Numbered from the stretch's first letter, positions 1-11,169 are shown. The stretch is DNA of 64,000 nt from Ophiura sarsii (GCA_035610835.1 CM069455.1:49882955-49946954), one strand, 5' to 3'. Notes: generated by a model from the sequence alone, not told the origin. Program-made: numbers and translations.

Positions 1-1881
1 TTACTGTTAAGGCACACGTTTAAATCATTGAATTACTTGACGCTCTTGTACATACAGAATAATCAGATTTCAGAGTTGCCTTACAGTACAATGGAATTCA
101 TAAGATTATTAGACGCAAGTAGAAATAACCTTAGTTCCATGCCAGAGTATTCATTTCATAGCAAATCTTTAATAATGATCAAAGTATCATATAACAATCT
201 GGTAGATTTGCACCCATTTGGTGAGTTATCAGCGTTAGAAGTTCTTGTAATAAGTGCCAATGCCATATCTTATATTAACGGCACAGTCTTTGATCATCTT
301 ACTTCTCTACAAATACTTTTAATGGATCATAACTACATATCTGATCTACCAACTCATATTTTTCGCAATCTCGAAATGTTAGAAATTCTTGATTTGATGA
401 GTAACCGTTTGACTAGAATAAACCCAGAATTGTTCAAATCTCTAGACACTCTCATAATTCTTAGCCTAACCGATAATCAAATACAGGAAATTACGGGAAA
501 ACCTTTTAATGACCTGCACGGACTCCAAGTTCTGAATATACAGCTAAATTTGATAAACACTGTACCAAAAGGCGTTCTTGATGGCCTGATCCACGTCCAA
601 GCAATAAATATGTCAGGGAACCAAATTGTTGATATCGAAGAAGAGTTGTTTAACAATGTCAGTGTAATCTTGTTAGATTTGAGCCAAAATAGCCTACACC
701 TTACAACAAAAAAATCCTTCAAAGGTCTGCAAAACTCAACTATTCTATTTGTGGACGAATATGGTATATGCTGCTATGTAGAGGAGTTGGTAAATTGCAT
801 CTCTAAACATCCCCGGCGAGCTTATCTAACATGTGAACGAATGCTTAACGATATTGCCTTGCGAGTTTGCATGTGGATGCTTGGCGTTATTATTATACTT
901 TTCAACGGAATAGTTTTTTGCATTCGCTGTTTAAGGAAAGAGCGAGTCTCGGTTCAATCTATTTTGATATTAAATCTCTCGCTTTCAGATTTTACAATGG
1001 GAATTTACATGATCCTGTTGGCTTTTGCTGATACATATTATGCAGACTATTTCCCAGCGTATGCTGACTTATGGAGAGAAGGAAGCATTTGCAAAATAGC
1101 AGGCATTCTGTCACTTTTATCTAGTGAAGCATCAGTATTCTTTCTAACTTTAATCACTTTTGACAGGTTTCAAGGTGTGAAATATCCATTTAGTGGGCAT
1201 CGATTACGTCCAAAAAGTGTAAAAATATGCGTGACAATAATTTGGTGCGTTGCTATTTTACTCAGCGTAACACCAGTAATACTCTCTAGTATGTTCCATG
1301 ACGTTTATGAAATGTCAGAAGTATGTGTGGGTGTACCAATTGTCAAAAGGCCCATTACTTTTACGGAAAGTAGATCTATAATTATTGATACAGTCCAAAT
1401 TGAGGAAATCAAAGCAAAACGACCAGAAAATTTAAAAAAAAGTACAATACCAACCCGTCAAAATATAGACTATGTAATATCAGGTATAACCCATTACAAA
1501 TTAGCGACGTATTTCTCAATCATAGTATTCATTGGTGTGAACCTAGTTTGTTTTATTTTCATAGCTATCCTATATTCACACATATTTTATACCATCAAAC
1601 AAACAATGGCCAATGCTGGACGCAATCAAACACAGACAGATGAAATACGCAGAGCGATGAAAATGTTTGTACTCATCTTAACAGATTTCCTTTGTTGGGT
1701 GCCTCTTACGGTTGTATGTGTATGCGTTCAAGCTGGATTTGTAACGGTGGATCCAGTGATCTACGCCTGGACCGTTGCGTTGATTTTACCAATTAATTCA
1801 TCCATTAATCCTTTTCTTTACACATTAGTTGTATTTATTTCAGATTACAGGGATAAAGGACATCAGAATAAAACCCCATGA
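1..1881 (+). CDS. LRR-containing G-protein-coupled receptor, left-arm copy (5' end outside window)
   Basis: The frame is open from base 1 and ends at TGA 1879-1881, giving 626 residues of the C-terminal part of a receptor whose start lies upstream of the window. The first ~240 residues are leucine-rich repeats of about 24 residues. They are followed by a cysteine-containing hinge (ICC, LTCERM), seven hydrophobic segments, a DRF triplet in place of DRY after TM3 (about 1162-1170), and NPFLY in TM7 (about 1807-1821). The cytoplasmic tail is very short. The hinge and TM1 look like the LGR/relaxin-receptor and snail GRL101 group, so a plasma-membrane receptor is expected; ligand and G protein cannot be told. 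It is nearly identical to the minus-strand copy at 60385-63975; four substitutions were found, all amino-acid changing (I/L, L/V, H/Q, K/E). No stop or frameshift is seen, so this copy could be functional if its 5' part exists. Confidence 0.85.
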   Translation, partial: LLLRHTFKSLNYLTLLYIQNNQISELPYSTMEFIRLLDASRNNLSSMPEYSFHSKSLIMIKVSYNNLVDLHPFGELSALEVLVISANAISYINGTVFDHLTSLQILLMDHNYISDLPTHIFRNLEMLEILDLMSNRLTRINPELFKSLDTLIILSLTDNQIQEITGKPFNDLHGLQVLNIQLNLINTVPKGVLDGLIHVQAINMSGNQIVDIEEELFNNVSVILLDLSQNSLHLTTKKSFKGLQNSTILFVDEYGICCYVEELVNCISKHPRRAYLTCERMLNDIALRVCMWMLGVIIILFNGIVFCIRCLRKERVSVQSILILNLSLSDFTMGIYMILLAFADTYYADYFPAYADLWREGSICKIAGILSLLSSEASVFFLTLITFDRFQGVKYPFSGHRLRPKSVKICVTIIWCVAILLSVTPVILSSMFHDVYEMSEVCVGVPIVKRPITFTESRSIIIDTVQIEEIKAKRPENLKKSTIPTRQNIDYVISGITHYKLATYFSIIVFIGVNLVCFIFIAILYSHIFYTIKQTMANAGRNQTQTDEIRRAMKMFVLILTDFLCWVPLTVVCVCVQAGFVTVDPVIYAWTVALILPINSSINPFLYTLVVFISDYRDKGHQNKTP

Positions 1882-1904
1882 TTTACATGTGCAGACCTAA
1901 AACG

Positions 1905-2312
1905 GGTTCAATAATTCGAATTACAGAGCGGTAGTTCCCTCGCCTGGCACCAATGAAACCTGGGTTCAATTCTGTGCACGACCGGGCTTTATGTGCATTT
2001 GGTTTATCACGATCCATACACGCTCTCGCAGGTTTTCTCCGGGATCTCCGGTTTCCTCCTGCTTTCAAAATCGATGATCAGTTGTTTCGGTTATCAAAAA
2101 CTTCCATGACCCAATGGTATTTGGGGAGCTGCATTGAAAAATGGTGGATGTTACAATCTAAGTGCGGATAGGTTTGCGCTAGAAATTGGCAGCACCCTAG
2201 TTGATGCGACATGATTCTGATGATTCACCAGCAGCAAAATTACAGCGCTTTGAGCCATTTGGAAAAGGCGCTATATAAATACTGATTATTATTATTTATT
2301 ATTATTATGTAG
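1905..2312 (+). mobile_element. SINE-like retroelement behind the receptor gene
   Basis: It starts about 25 bases after the receptor stop codon. A tRNA-like head has a B-box-like GGGTTCAATTC (about 1962). It is followed by a CAGGTTTTCTCCGGGATCTCC block and ends with AAGGCGCTATATAAATACTG and an (ATT)n tail at about 2283-2307. This tail type is common in SINEs of marine invertebrates (family knowledge). The same element sits at the same place in the other arm, so it predates the duplication or allele split. Confidence 0.6.
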
Positions 2313-4194
2313 CGCGTATAAAATATAACGAAGCCCCTCTTACCAATTATTTCGGCAGTTATGCTGATGCATGACATTCTTAAAAAAACACAATTTACAG
2401 TATTTATTGATTTTTCTATCGCTTCAATCTTATTATTATAAAGTAACCAATATAACTATGCTTACAGCTTTATTAATTAGTCAAAGACCAACCAATCCAA
2501 TATTAGTAAAGCATGTACTATATGTACTATACTCTATAATAGTACTCGGTGATATGAAAATAATATAATCTGAAAGAATGAGTTGGTTTTGTTTCGTTGA
2601 AATTGCACAATTTCATAATTCTAAAATAATTCCATTATCCTTGAATCAGGCATATTGACAATGAGCAAACTTGTATTAAAACACGTTTAAAACGGTATCA
2701 CCTATACAAGCGTTAGATTACTCTATGACATTTGTGTAGGGGTATGTAAGGTCATTCTAGACGCAAGTAATATAACTCAACTCGACACTTTATATATGGT
2801 ATAGCATATTATAACACTAGGTATTCTGATATTATCAATAGAGAGGTTATCCATGTTTTGAATTAGCTACGATCTTGTCGGGAATTTAAACTTGGAATTT
2901 AAACTGTTTTTAAGATTTTCAGAAATATGACACACTTGTTTCCCCGGTGGTTTCAGTCAACATTGATTGTTCCATAAATCGCGGAAAGGGGGGGTTCTCT
3001 GTACCATGTCTGCGATTTCCCCAAATTAGGGGTGTTTTTGAAGCTATGTCCACGATTTCATTTTGGAAGCTATGTCTGCGATTTCAAAAATTAGTTTTTG
3101 TTGTTGAGAGGCTATTTCCGCGAAGAAGAAAATAAAATAGAATGAGTATTGTGTCATATTAAACTGTCCCGAGAATAGAAAAATGGGGGAATTTTGAACC
3201 AGATGTGTCCTCTTTTTGCATAAATAGGGGGACTATATAGAAAGTGTCCTTGAAATGTTGAAAAAGGGGGGTTATTTTCAGTCAAAATGTCCGCGTTTTT
3301 GTGCGAAAAAGGGGGTCAAATTAGCAAAATTGTCCGCGAAACGCCATCAAATAGGGGGGTATTTCAAGATCCTGGAACGATCATGTGTTACCCCTCTGAA
3401 TATAAAGAGAGAACACCGGGCTTGTTTCATGATATGAAGGCAACCCGGGGTGGGGGGGGGGGGGGTGGGGGGTAAGTGAACATAACGATTGGGTAAGCAT
3501 CTGCGTCCACAAAAACGTCGAAATGGGTCAGGATTTCACCACACGACGTCGTCGACGTCTTTTTGAAAAAGGGTGCATTTTAGAAAGCAACGCCCTTTAG
3601 GTTTTCTTTACAGATTGGAAGTATCGACGTTTAGCGTTAGTAATTGTTATATGTGTGACATCACAATAAATACATGTATTATAAATGTTGAACAATCCTC
3701 AATATTTCCCTTGTTTAATTCTATCAATGATTTTGCTTGAATTTTTATTTTAGTTTGAGCATTACTGTATTACGCCTCATAGGGGTGCATACTTGAGTGT
3801 GAAACGCCGTATAGGGTAGGGTTTGTATGCGTTACGCGATTAAGGGGCATCAAAATAGTGTTCTGTTTTACGCCATTTAGGGTACATTTCAGAGATACTT
3901 GGACGCGCATGTGTACCCGTTTGGTATCCTGACTGCCCCCCCCCCCCTCCCCCGGATGTATTCCAATTTGGTAACACGGTTCAAGCAATGAATTGGACTT
4001 CATGCACAGATTCAATTGAATGTAGAATAGGCCGGGTGCGATCCCCTTTGTAGTCCGTTGCACTTTGGCATTAGGAAAAGGGTCAGGATTACATCCCAAT
4101 TTTAATCATTTGGGGCAATAGCTGCCTTTTTGGTGGTATAGGTCACATGATTCTAAAACATTGCGAAAATACGACTCAGATCGGCAAAACGACT
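2313..4194. other. Non-coding arm sequence with G/C runs
   Basis: No convincing gene. AT-rich to about 2930. Then comes a stretch (2975-3430) with repeated short blocks such as GCGATTTC and runs of G (AAAGGGGGG), a poly(G) tract at about 3451-3472 and a poly(C) tract near 3937-3950. A block at 3760-4110 has repeated GGGG/ACGCC phrases. Small open frames here are of no known type. The region is conserved in the other arm at about 58062-59953. Confidence 0.5.
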
Positions 4195-4609
4195 GTAAGA
4201 GCCCAATACATACAATAGCCCAATACGTTACCATTTGATACGTATTGGGGTCAAGTGCTGTTACTTAGAAGAAAAGGGGGCCACTGTTTCTAATTAACAA
4301 CACTTGAGCCAAAAACATATCAATCATACAGAGCGAGGGGTGTGAAAAATATAATAATTTATTTTGATCAAAGTTGTTTTTATTGTTACGACTTTTGTTT
4401 CTGGCCCCTTTTTCGTCTAAGTAACAACAATTGAGCCCAATACGTGTCAATCAATAGGGAGGAGGGTGTGTTAAAAATCAAATAAACTTTGATTTTGATA
4501 TTGGGCAGGGTGAATATTGTTTGGCCACTTTTTCTTCTAAGTAATAACACTTGAACCCAATACGTTACATTGTTGCGTATTGGGCTTTTGTGACGTATTG
4601 GGCTCTTAC
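4195..4609. mobile_element. MITE with GTAAGAGCCCAATAC termini (left arm)
   Basis: The ends are inverted: GTAAGAGCCCAATAC at 4195 and GTATTGGGCTCTTAC at 4609, about 415 bp apart. Internal CCCAATACG and CTTCTAAGTAACA phrases repeat in both orientations. A TA on each side (TA-AGAGCC...GGCTCT-TA) could be the target duplication. No coding capacity. The same element is at 57647-58061 in the other arm. Confidence 0.65.
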
Positions 4610-5244
4610 ATACGACTCAAATTATGTACTCTTTTGGAATCAGTATAATTATACTATAGGTACATTACAAAGTCACAATAACGATGTCTTAGCGAGCACC
4701 AATGAGCACATAATTACCTGCTAAATGACGTGATCAGTTTGATTTGATCGACATTGTATATGTATTGTTTAAGTTTTTATGTAATGTTAACGCGATGATG
4801 TTTATGTATAAAAGTGTTTCATGATTAATGTATAGTACTGTAGATATCTTACTGCAGACGATGCCGGACATGGGCTCGTTCACGAATATTCAAAGTTAAA
4901 TTTATGCGTGCGATGTTACGTTACCAGCCGAATGCGACGTACGGTTAATCGCGGATAAAATTATAAAAATGATACTTGCACTGGAGTTGACTTTCTAGCT
5001 CCAGCGGTTTTCGGATGAAATAATTTAGTTTCAACATGTGATGAATTTTCTGGAATCATATCATTCAAATCAATTTTAAAAATTGAAACCAACGGAGCGC
5101 GGAGATTAAATATTTACGGATTTGTGACCACCGTCGTATGTCTTACTGATATGTACTCGGCTAAACAGTCACCACAAAATGTGGAAAATCTTTTAATTAT
5201 GTGTACAGTAGAGGTCAACGTGCGTAGAGTAAAACAGGGTGTCC

Positions 5245-5466
5245 CTATAAAGATGAGACACTGCCATCAAAGTTTCCCATTTGTTTTGGATCGAAACACA
5301 ACATTTGAATATAATGGAAATTGAACAATGGTACACCTTTCCATCGATTAATCCAATAATTTGTTTGATGGCATATATCGCTACACTCATTTTCTTTTTT
5401 ACCGAAAGATAATGAGAGAGGTGCGATGTCATCAGTCATAGTCGACTGATATTTTGCCAAGCTCAT
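5245..5466 (-). CDS. Possible methyltransferase-like exon or fragment (left arm)
   Basis: A 73-codon minus-strand frame starting MSLAKYQ and ending at a stop. It contains YWINRWKG followed a few residues later by FNFHYIQML. This loosely resembles the N-terminal W-x-x-R-W...F-H region of thiopurine S-methyltransferase-like proteins. The frame is preserved in the other arm (56486-56707) with one visible residue change (A/V). No further domain or following exon was found, and no expression signal supports it. It could equally be a chance open frame. Confidence 0.22.
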   Translation of the reverse strand: MSLAKYQSTMTDDIAPLSLSFGKKENECSDICHQTNYWINRWKGVPLFNFHYIQMLCFDPKQMGNFDGSVSSL

Positions 5467-5527
5467 CTTTTGTTGGTGAAAAGAATATTGTGGTATTTTA
5501 AAGCAAATTGCTAAACAAAATTGACGA

Positions 5528-5695
5528 AGAAGATAATGCATCTCTCGTTTTCAGCAACCTGGTGCTAAGCATAGATGAAAGGAGCCGACAATTTGGAACC
5601 CGGTAGTATATTTTAACGGAATAAATCGTATTGGAAACTGGAAACCAATGTTTAGCACCAGGCTGCCGGAAACGGGATTTGAAGATAATGTCTAA
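5528..5695. repeat. Small foldback repeat (left arm)
   Basis: Imperfect inverted arms carry CAGCAACCTGGTGCTAAGCAT on one side and TTAGCACCAGGCTGCCGGAAA on the other, each next to an AAGATAATG-type block. About 168 bp, non-coding. The counterpart is at 56257-56424. Confidence 0.6.
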
Positions 5696-5934
5696 CATTT
5701 TATAATCCTTGATAAGTTACACGTATCGGGCTATTTCAGTTAACAACCACATATAGCGCATAGGCTCCTATGGAAGGCATGGCCTTAACCTTCTACACAG
5801 GTATTGTAGTTCCTATATTTCAAAAGAAGTCACCCGTACAGATCCCCATTTGAAATTCGCACTCTATATTAACAAATATTAAGGTAATAGTCCCTTGGCA
5901 CAGAGACGATTTTGACCCTAACCTCAAAATCGGG

Positions 5935-6830
5935 TATGCGGGACATTTTTTTGACAAATCTAGATTGCAAAAATGTGCTGATTCCAAATCCGGATGATGC
6001 CAAAATGTCACCCTTGAGCGTTTCTAGATAATTGGACCTGAATAACATTATTTTTTAAATACAAAAAACTTAAAATACAGCCCATTTTACACTATAAAGG
6101 TCACTCATGGTCGGTTTTTTGACAATTTTTAAAAACAATTCTAGACTGCAACAAAATGCTGATTCCAAATCCGGATGATGCCAAATTGTCATCCTTAGGC
6201 GTTTCTAGATATTTAAACCTGAATAACATTATCTTTTAAATGCAAAAAAACATAAAATACAGCCCGTTTGCCAATAATATAAAGGTCACTCATGGTCGGG
6301 TTTTTTTTCAACAATTCTAGACTGCACAAATGTGGTGATTCCAAATCCGGATGATGCCCAAATTGTCATCCTTTAGCGTTTCTAGATATTTGCACCTGAA
6401 TAGCATTATCTTTTAAATACAAAAAATCCCATAAAATATAGCCCGTTTAACAATATAAAGGTCACTCATGGTCGGTTTTTTTTGTTGACAATTCCTTTGA
6501 ATATTATAGACTGCAAAAATGTGCTGATTCCAAATCCGGATGATGCCAAATTGTCATCCTTTAGCGTTTCTAGATATTTGGACCTGATTAACGTAATCTT
6601 TAATTAAAAAAACCCATAAAATACAGCCCGTTTTACAATATAAAGGTTAATCATGGTTGGGTTTCTTTTAACAATTGTAGACTGCAAATATGTGCTGATT
6701 CCAAATCCGGATGATGCCAACTTGTCATCCTTCAGCGTTTCTAGATATTTGGACCTGAATAAATATAAAAACCATTAAAACACAACCCGTTTTACAACGT
6801 GAAGGTCACTCATGGTCGTTTTATATAGCA
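5935..6830. repeat. Tandem array, ~180-bp unit, five copies
   Basis: The phrase ATTCCAAATCCGGATGATGCC recurs at 5981, 6162, 6338, 6527 and 6698 (spacings 181, 176, 189, 171). Each copy is followed by TCATCCTT...GCGTTTCTAGATA and, except in the last, shortened copy, by a TACAGCCCGTTT and AAGGTCACTCATGGTCG block. The first copy overlaps the left terminal repeat of the transposon, and the right terminal repeat holds a diverged inverted copy of the same phrase. The array therefore looks like amplified transposon end sequence. Confidence 0.85.
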
Positions 6831-7137
6831 GATGGAATGTTTGACGATCCTTGGTGATATGCTTATGAGGATGATGAGTTCTAAAATTGGGTTTGAATTA
6901 TCCCCCCCCCCCCCCTCTCTCTCTCTTTCCCCTGTACACATTCTAGTTACTCGGTTTAACCTTTAAACGTCACTGAGAACAAATGCAAGTGATTGATTTT
7001 ATAATTAATAAAATATTAAATAAAAATCTGGATTTATATAGTGCATCCAAGATTGATCTTGCATAACTCTGCAAGATGATGCTCTTAATAGCAGGCTCAT
7101 ACCAGACTTGTTATAAAAGGTCGCAACCCAGTACCGG

Positions 7138-7830
7138 TTGAGATTAGATAAGGATTCGTTTTCCACGGGATGTCCTGCGAAATACCCAAGAAGAAGCAGA
7201 TGTCCATGTCATGTACAAAGAACGGTGATTGACATTGGTAAGTCAGCAAAGCAGCACCGAAATGTTTCCAACAATATTATTGCTTGTCACGCTTTATCAG
7301 GATGTGATACGGTTGCTCAGTTATCGGGAATAGCAAAGACAACAGTGTTGAAAGTACTCAAAACAGGAAAACATAACGTCGATAGCTTTGCCAACACTAA
7401 CTCTTCTACCCATGAACTGGTTCAACAGGCTACCTTCTTCTATGCTAGTTGTCACAACACAAAAGAAGCCAAGCCGCAAGTAATATGTCAGAGCTCCGTT
7501 TCAAGGTCTGCACATCAATGGGATTTAACGCCACAAGTGCACCCCAAACTACAATCAATTCCACAAAATACGGAGTCATTTACTGAATCTAAACTTCAAT
7601 ATGGTTATCTGCAGATTCATCAGACCCTTCAACACTCGGTGAGTATGGCTGGAACCGTGATGAACCAACAAAGACTCTCATCCCAGTACAATTACCACCA
7701 GACAGACCAGCAGCACCAGATGAAATTCTGAAGATGGTATGTTGTGGATGTGCTTCAGCTCAACCCTGCGCAACATCAAGATGCGATTGTGTACGTGCAC
7801 ATCATATGCACAATATTTTGTGCATGTAAG
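7138..7830 (+). pseudogene. Decayed fragment of a multi-copy invertebrate protein with HALSGCDT motif
   Basis: An open stretch without an ATG start (7138-7731) contains CHALSGCDTVAQLSGIAKT. This resembles the HALTGCDT-type motif of large uncharacterised, repeat-associated proteins common in cnidarians, molluscs and echinoderms (recalled, not searched). The expected cysteine-rich C-terminus (CCGCAS...C...RCDCVRAHH) is present at about 7740-7806 but in another frame, so a frameshift separates the two parts. The fragment sits inside the left-arm-only transposon and may be captured cargo or a remnant of its own coding region. Not functional as read. Confidence 0.45.
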
Positions 7831-8799
7831 GTGATATAATAATTGTCATTTGTCAAAAGTGAACACCGAGGATGAGGAACAGGAGGTACTGGTTGATTCC
7901 AATGAATAGGCTCTCAATTCAATACGTTTCAGCATTCACATCAGAATTTGATCATTGTAATTGTTGGAATATGCCCTTTTTTAAAGTTGAAATTGAATAT
8001 TATTATAGCAACCAATTGAAAATGTAACATTAACAATTTTAGCATATCAATGCATCACTTGGATATGTATTTGTTCAAGTGAGTGCGGGAACGAGAAATA
8101 GAGGTACTCTTAGAATCCGATAACTATGCTTATGATAATGAATTTTGATTCCCATTTGAATATTATGAGAATTGTTTGCAATATGCTATTGTATGCATCA
8201 ATGTACCATGTTTCGGGAGGTGTTGAAGGTGAACTATTTTGATTGAAAATTGAAGGGGTTGATATGATATCGATGCGTAAAATACAATTTCACTTTCAAT
8301 TTGTTATCAGTAAACATGATGTCTTTGTATGACATGTTTGATATATGTGTATTTCAGTTACCCGTTGATTGACAATGGCGGCCATTTTATAATATGGAAA
8401 TGAGGAATTGCAGCATCCATTTACAAATATATATAATCTATGAAGCGAGACAAACAATTTGACACCTTATTTATGTGATTTGGACAGTATTTATATTTGA
8501 CCCCAACTTGACCTTTGCCTTATAACTTCAATAATATAAGTCATAACCATGTCAAACTATATATTTTTGTGATCAGTAAACAAAGAGCTACAATGTGATA
8601 TATTAGTTGTGTTTGTAGAGTCATTTTGAAAATTTCCCCCTCACAGAACTTTACCCCCTTTATTTCTCAAAACGCTCAACATCTACGAGTTGGCATCATC
8701 CAGATTTGAAATCAGCACGTCAAAGTCACCTAGAAACAATCATAACACTTCCCGCATACTTCATTTTGAGGTCAAATGGCTCTGCCAACGGACTATAAT

Positions 8800-9709
8800 G
8801 TAACACTTATTTCACGATACATATTATCAACATAACAAATTGCTCATCATTTGATTTCCATGCGTTTTATCGACTAAATTATAACTTAAATATTATGTAT
8901 ACGCAATCGCCGATTCGATATCAGCAACACATAGAGCGTGTTTCTACTGGGGCACTGCAAAAAGTAAAACGCTAATAAACGCTAAGATTTAATCAGTAAG
9001 TTTTTAATCCCCCCTGTTTTTACTCGCGAAAAGTTAACGCTAAGTTTATCGATTTTATCGATGGGCCACGACATTTGACCTTTTGTAATACCAAACAATG
9101 CCACCGCACCTGAAAAAAGATTGCTTCACAATGTGATAACCCAGTGACATGGTTCACGGCGTAAACCGCTAAGATTAATCGCCTTTCTGTTTCTATTGGG
9201 TTTACTGCCGATTATTGCCGTTCCAAACCTGGTTTGTGAAGGTTTTTGAGATTACTAAAAATACCGATTCTTAGCGGGTTCTGCCCGTTTCTACTGGATA
9301 TACTTAGCGTTTATTAGCGGTTTCTTCCCCAGAGATCCAGCTAAAGATCTCCCTTTGAAATCGAGCTGCGCATAGTTATAGTATATATTATTGAAATTGG
9401 ATGATTATTTTATTTGCGCAATATTTGTAATACGTGAGTATCCTGGTAACGTTTGTCTTTTATAACATCGTTAAAAACTGTAACAAATCTTGTAATAATC
9501 ATTGATATTTATGTTAGTATGTGTAAAGGAAAATCTCATTAATTTAATAAAAGAACAAGTAGTGCACTGTGAAAAAGTGAAAATACTGAAGCAATTTGGT
9601 TTCTTTCTGTGTCTACAAATAATTAGGAAACATTAAACATTCCGTGGATTTTGTCTAAAGGCAAATATTAAATTGATGGTTGACGGTGTATGAAAATACA
9701 GATCAAAAA
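8800..9709. other. Arm sequence, non-coding
   Basis: Shared with 55154-56063 of the other arm. Contains the foldback at 8938-9334; otherwise AT-rich with no gene seen. Confidence 0.5.
8938..9334. mobile_element. Foldback MITE with AACGCTAA repeats (left arm)
   Basis: The inverted ends carry GTTTCTACTGGGG, CGCTAATAAACGCTAAG at the left and CTTAGCGTTTATTAGCGG, CCCCAGAG at the right. About 400 bp, no coding capacity. The counterpart is at about 55529-55925. Confidence 0.55.
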
Positions 9710-10085
9710 ACAGTCAATAGTTAGGTCACCCAAGCCCTATATGAAAGCTATGAAAATTGAGGACCCTAGATCTAAAAGGGGGTTAAGTCACATGGAGTGC
9801 ATTTTGAGAAAAATGGCATAAACTGGGTTTCATTGTTTTTCCTGATGCAGTGCCCATAATGGATGCATTATTATTTCTTGCATTACAGAGACTAACTTTA
9901 AAATAGTTGTTGTTATGAAAACATTTGTAAAGTAGTTGTTTTTGCCATTTTCAAATACTGTTAATCTAAGAAGAGGGTTAAGTCCAAATGGACTTGACCT
10001 CCTTCTTAATTAACACAGTATGTTTAGCATAGTACTATCTTTATTTTCAAGTTTTTAATAATAATAGCTTTAGTACTGGTTAAAA

Positions 10086-10580
10086 ATAATTAATTAATTC
10101 GATTCAGTTATCTTCTGCGCATTTTGACACCTCTTTTGTTGCGCTACGATGTTGTTTGGCGGGTTTATGAGCACTGGAGTGGTCGAATTTCAAAGTTGCC
10201 AAAGCCCCTATTCTCGCAAAGCAAAAGCGTTGTACTGTGACGAATAAGATCAGCATTAATTTTGCCCGGCTTTTATAAATGATTTGTTTGTCGCGTGTTG
10301 GATAAATCGATTGCAATGAACATCAGCATTATTTGTCAATAATAAAACAAAAGGGTCAGAGATGGGAGGCATATTAATTGTCAATAACAAAACAAAAGGG
10401 TCAGAGATGGGAGGCATAAATCAAATTGGTGTATTTTGTCTTGGTTTGGTCTGTGTGTGATGATTGTGTGAGTTCCCTTCTGGAATTGGGGTGAATAGGA
10501 GCTTTTGCAACTTTGAAATTCGACCTTAAAAGAGGTGTCAAAATGCGCAGAAGATAACTGAATCGAATTAATTAATCATT
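10086..10580. repeat. Nested foldback
   Basis: ATTAATTCGATTCAGTTATC...CTGCGCATTTTGACACCTCTTTT (10091-10136) and GTCGAATTTCAAAGTTGCC pair with the reverse complement at 10510-10575. The left arm is interrupted by about 30 bases relative to the right. Confidence 0.65.
10331..10421. repeat. 45-bp tandem duplication
   Basis: TTGTCAATAA(T/C)AAAACAAAAG and the following GGTCAGAGATGGGAGGCAT occur at 10333 and again at 10378. Confidence 0.85.
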
Positions 10581-10890
10581 GTTTTACATACTATTTCAGG
10601 TTCCGATAATCTGACCATTTGTAAGTGTTTAGATACTTTATTGGCGCAGTTTACATGTACATGTAGTCTCTTATAAATAGTGTTAATACTAAAAGGGAGT
10701 CAAGTCCAGAATTTATAATGCCTTTAAAATATCCTAGTCACAATGAAAACTTGTCTTGAAACAATAATCTTTCTTTAGAGATAGCTTACTTACCTATTTG
10801 GGACTTTTTAATGACTGATTCTTGTGATATTCGCCTGGGTTTAGCAGAGGTTTCGTCTGATGTCTTAATACAGGACGCCATCTGGGAATA

Positions 10891-10989
10891 TGTAGTTTCA
10901 ATGCAAGAAAGTGGTCATGTCCATGTAGTTTCAATGCAAGAAAGTGGTCATGTCCATGTAGTTTCAATGCAAGAAGGTGGTTATGTCCA
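10891..10989. repeat. 33-bp tandem repeat, three copies
   Basis: TGTAGTTTCAATGCAAGAA begins at 10891, 10924 and 10957, each followed by a GTGGTCATGTCCA-like end. The unit is a multiple of three and so leaves short frames open, but no gene is supported. Confidence 0.9.
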
Positions 10990-11169
10990 TGTGTGGACTT
11001 GACCCACTCGGGTTGTACCTCCCATGGACTCTTACACATGCTTTACCACATGACTTCACTATAAAATTTGAACAGAGGGTGCAGAGATCCTCCTTGTAGC
11101 AGAAAATGATACTAACTACAATTTCACAAGATTGTGACTTAACCCCTTTTAGATATAGGGTCCTCAATT

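Larger units (their letters stand above)
4610..5887. other. Arm sequence without a clear gene
   Basis: AT-rich non-coding DNA shared with the right arm (about 56064-57646). It contains the foldback at 5528-5695 and a possible coding fragment on the minus strand at 5245-5466, listed separately. The other arm carries an extra 303-bp MITE that would map near 4905 here, so this arm keeps the empty site. Confidence 0.5.
5888..8799. mobile_element. 2.9-kb terminal-inverted-repeat transposon present only in the left arm
   Basis: The right arm reads straight through (AAGGTAATGTAAC), which shows the empty site. Here the insert starts AGTCCCTTGGCA and ends TGCCAACGGACTA, flanked by TAAT (or TA) on both sides. 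Reverse-complementing the end gives long imperfect terminal repeats, at least ~150 bp: both ends share the ACCTCAAAAT block, TATGCGGGA, GCTGATT and CAAATC(C/T)GGATGATGCCAA. Inside are a five-copy ~180-bp tandem array and a decayed gene fragment. No transposase was recognised, so it is probably non-autonomous; the superfamily is unknown. Confidence 0.75.
9755..11169. mobile_element. Composite inverted-repeat element, left arm only
   Basis: A ~37-bp inverted pair bounds it: AATTGAGGACCCTAGATCT at about 9756 and AGATATAGGGTCCTCAATT at about 11151, each followed inward by a GGGTTAAGTC block. It lies in a 2.0-kb segment (9710-11724) missing from the other arm. The junctions share the five bases AAAAC, so that segment may have been lost from the right arm by microhomology deletion rather than inserted here. 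No transposase found. Confidence 0.55.

Noticed and set aside
1867..1872. AATAAA near the receptor stop codon as a polyadenylation signal
   Set aside because: It overlaps the last codons before the stop; cleavage there would leave almost no 3' UTR, and the motif is common in AT-rich DNA.
10811..11002. Open frame with an 11-residue repeat (VVSMQESGHVH)
   Set aside because: It is only the translation of a 33-bp tandem repeat; 33 is divisible by three, so the frame stays open by default.
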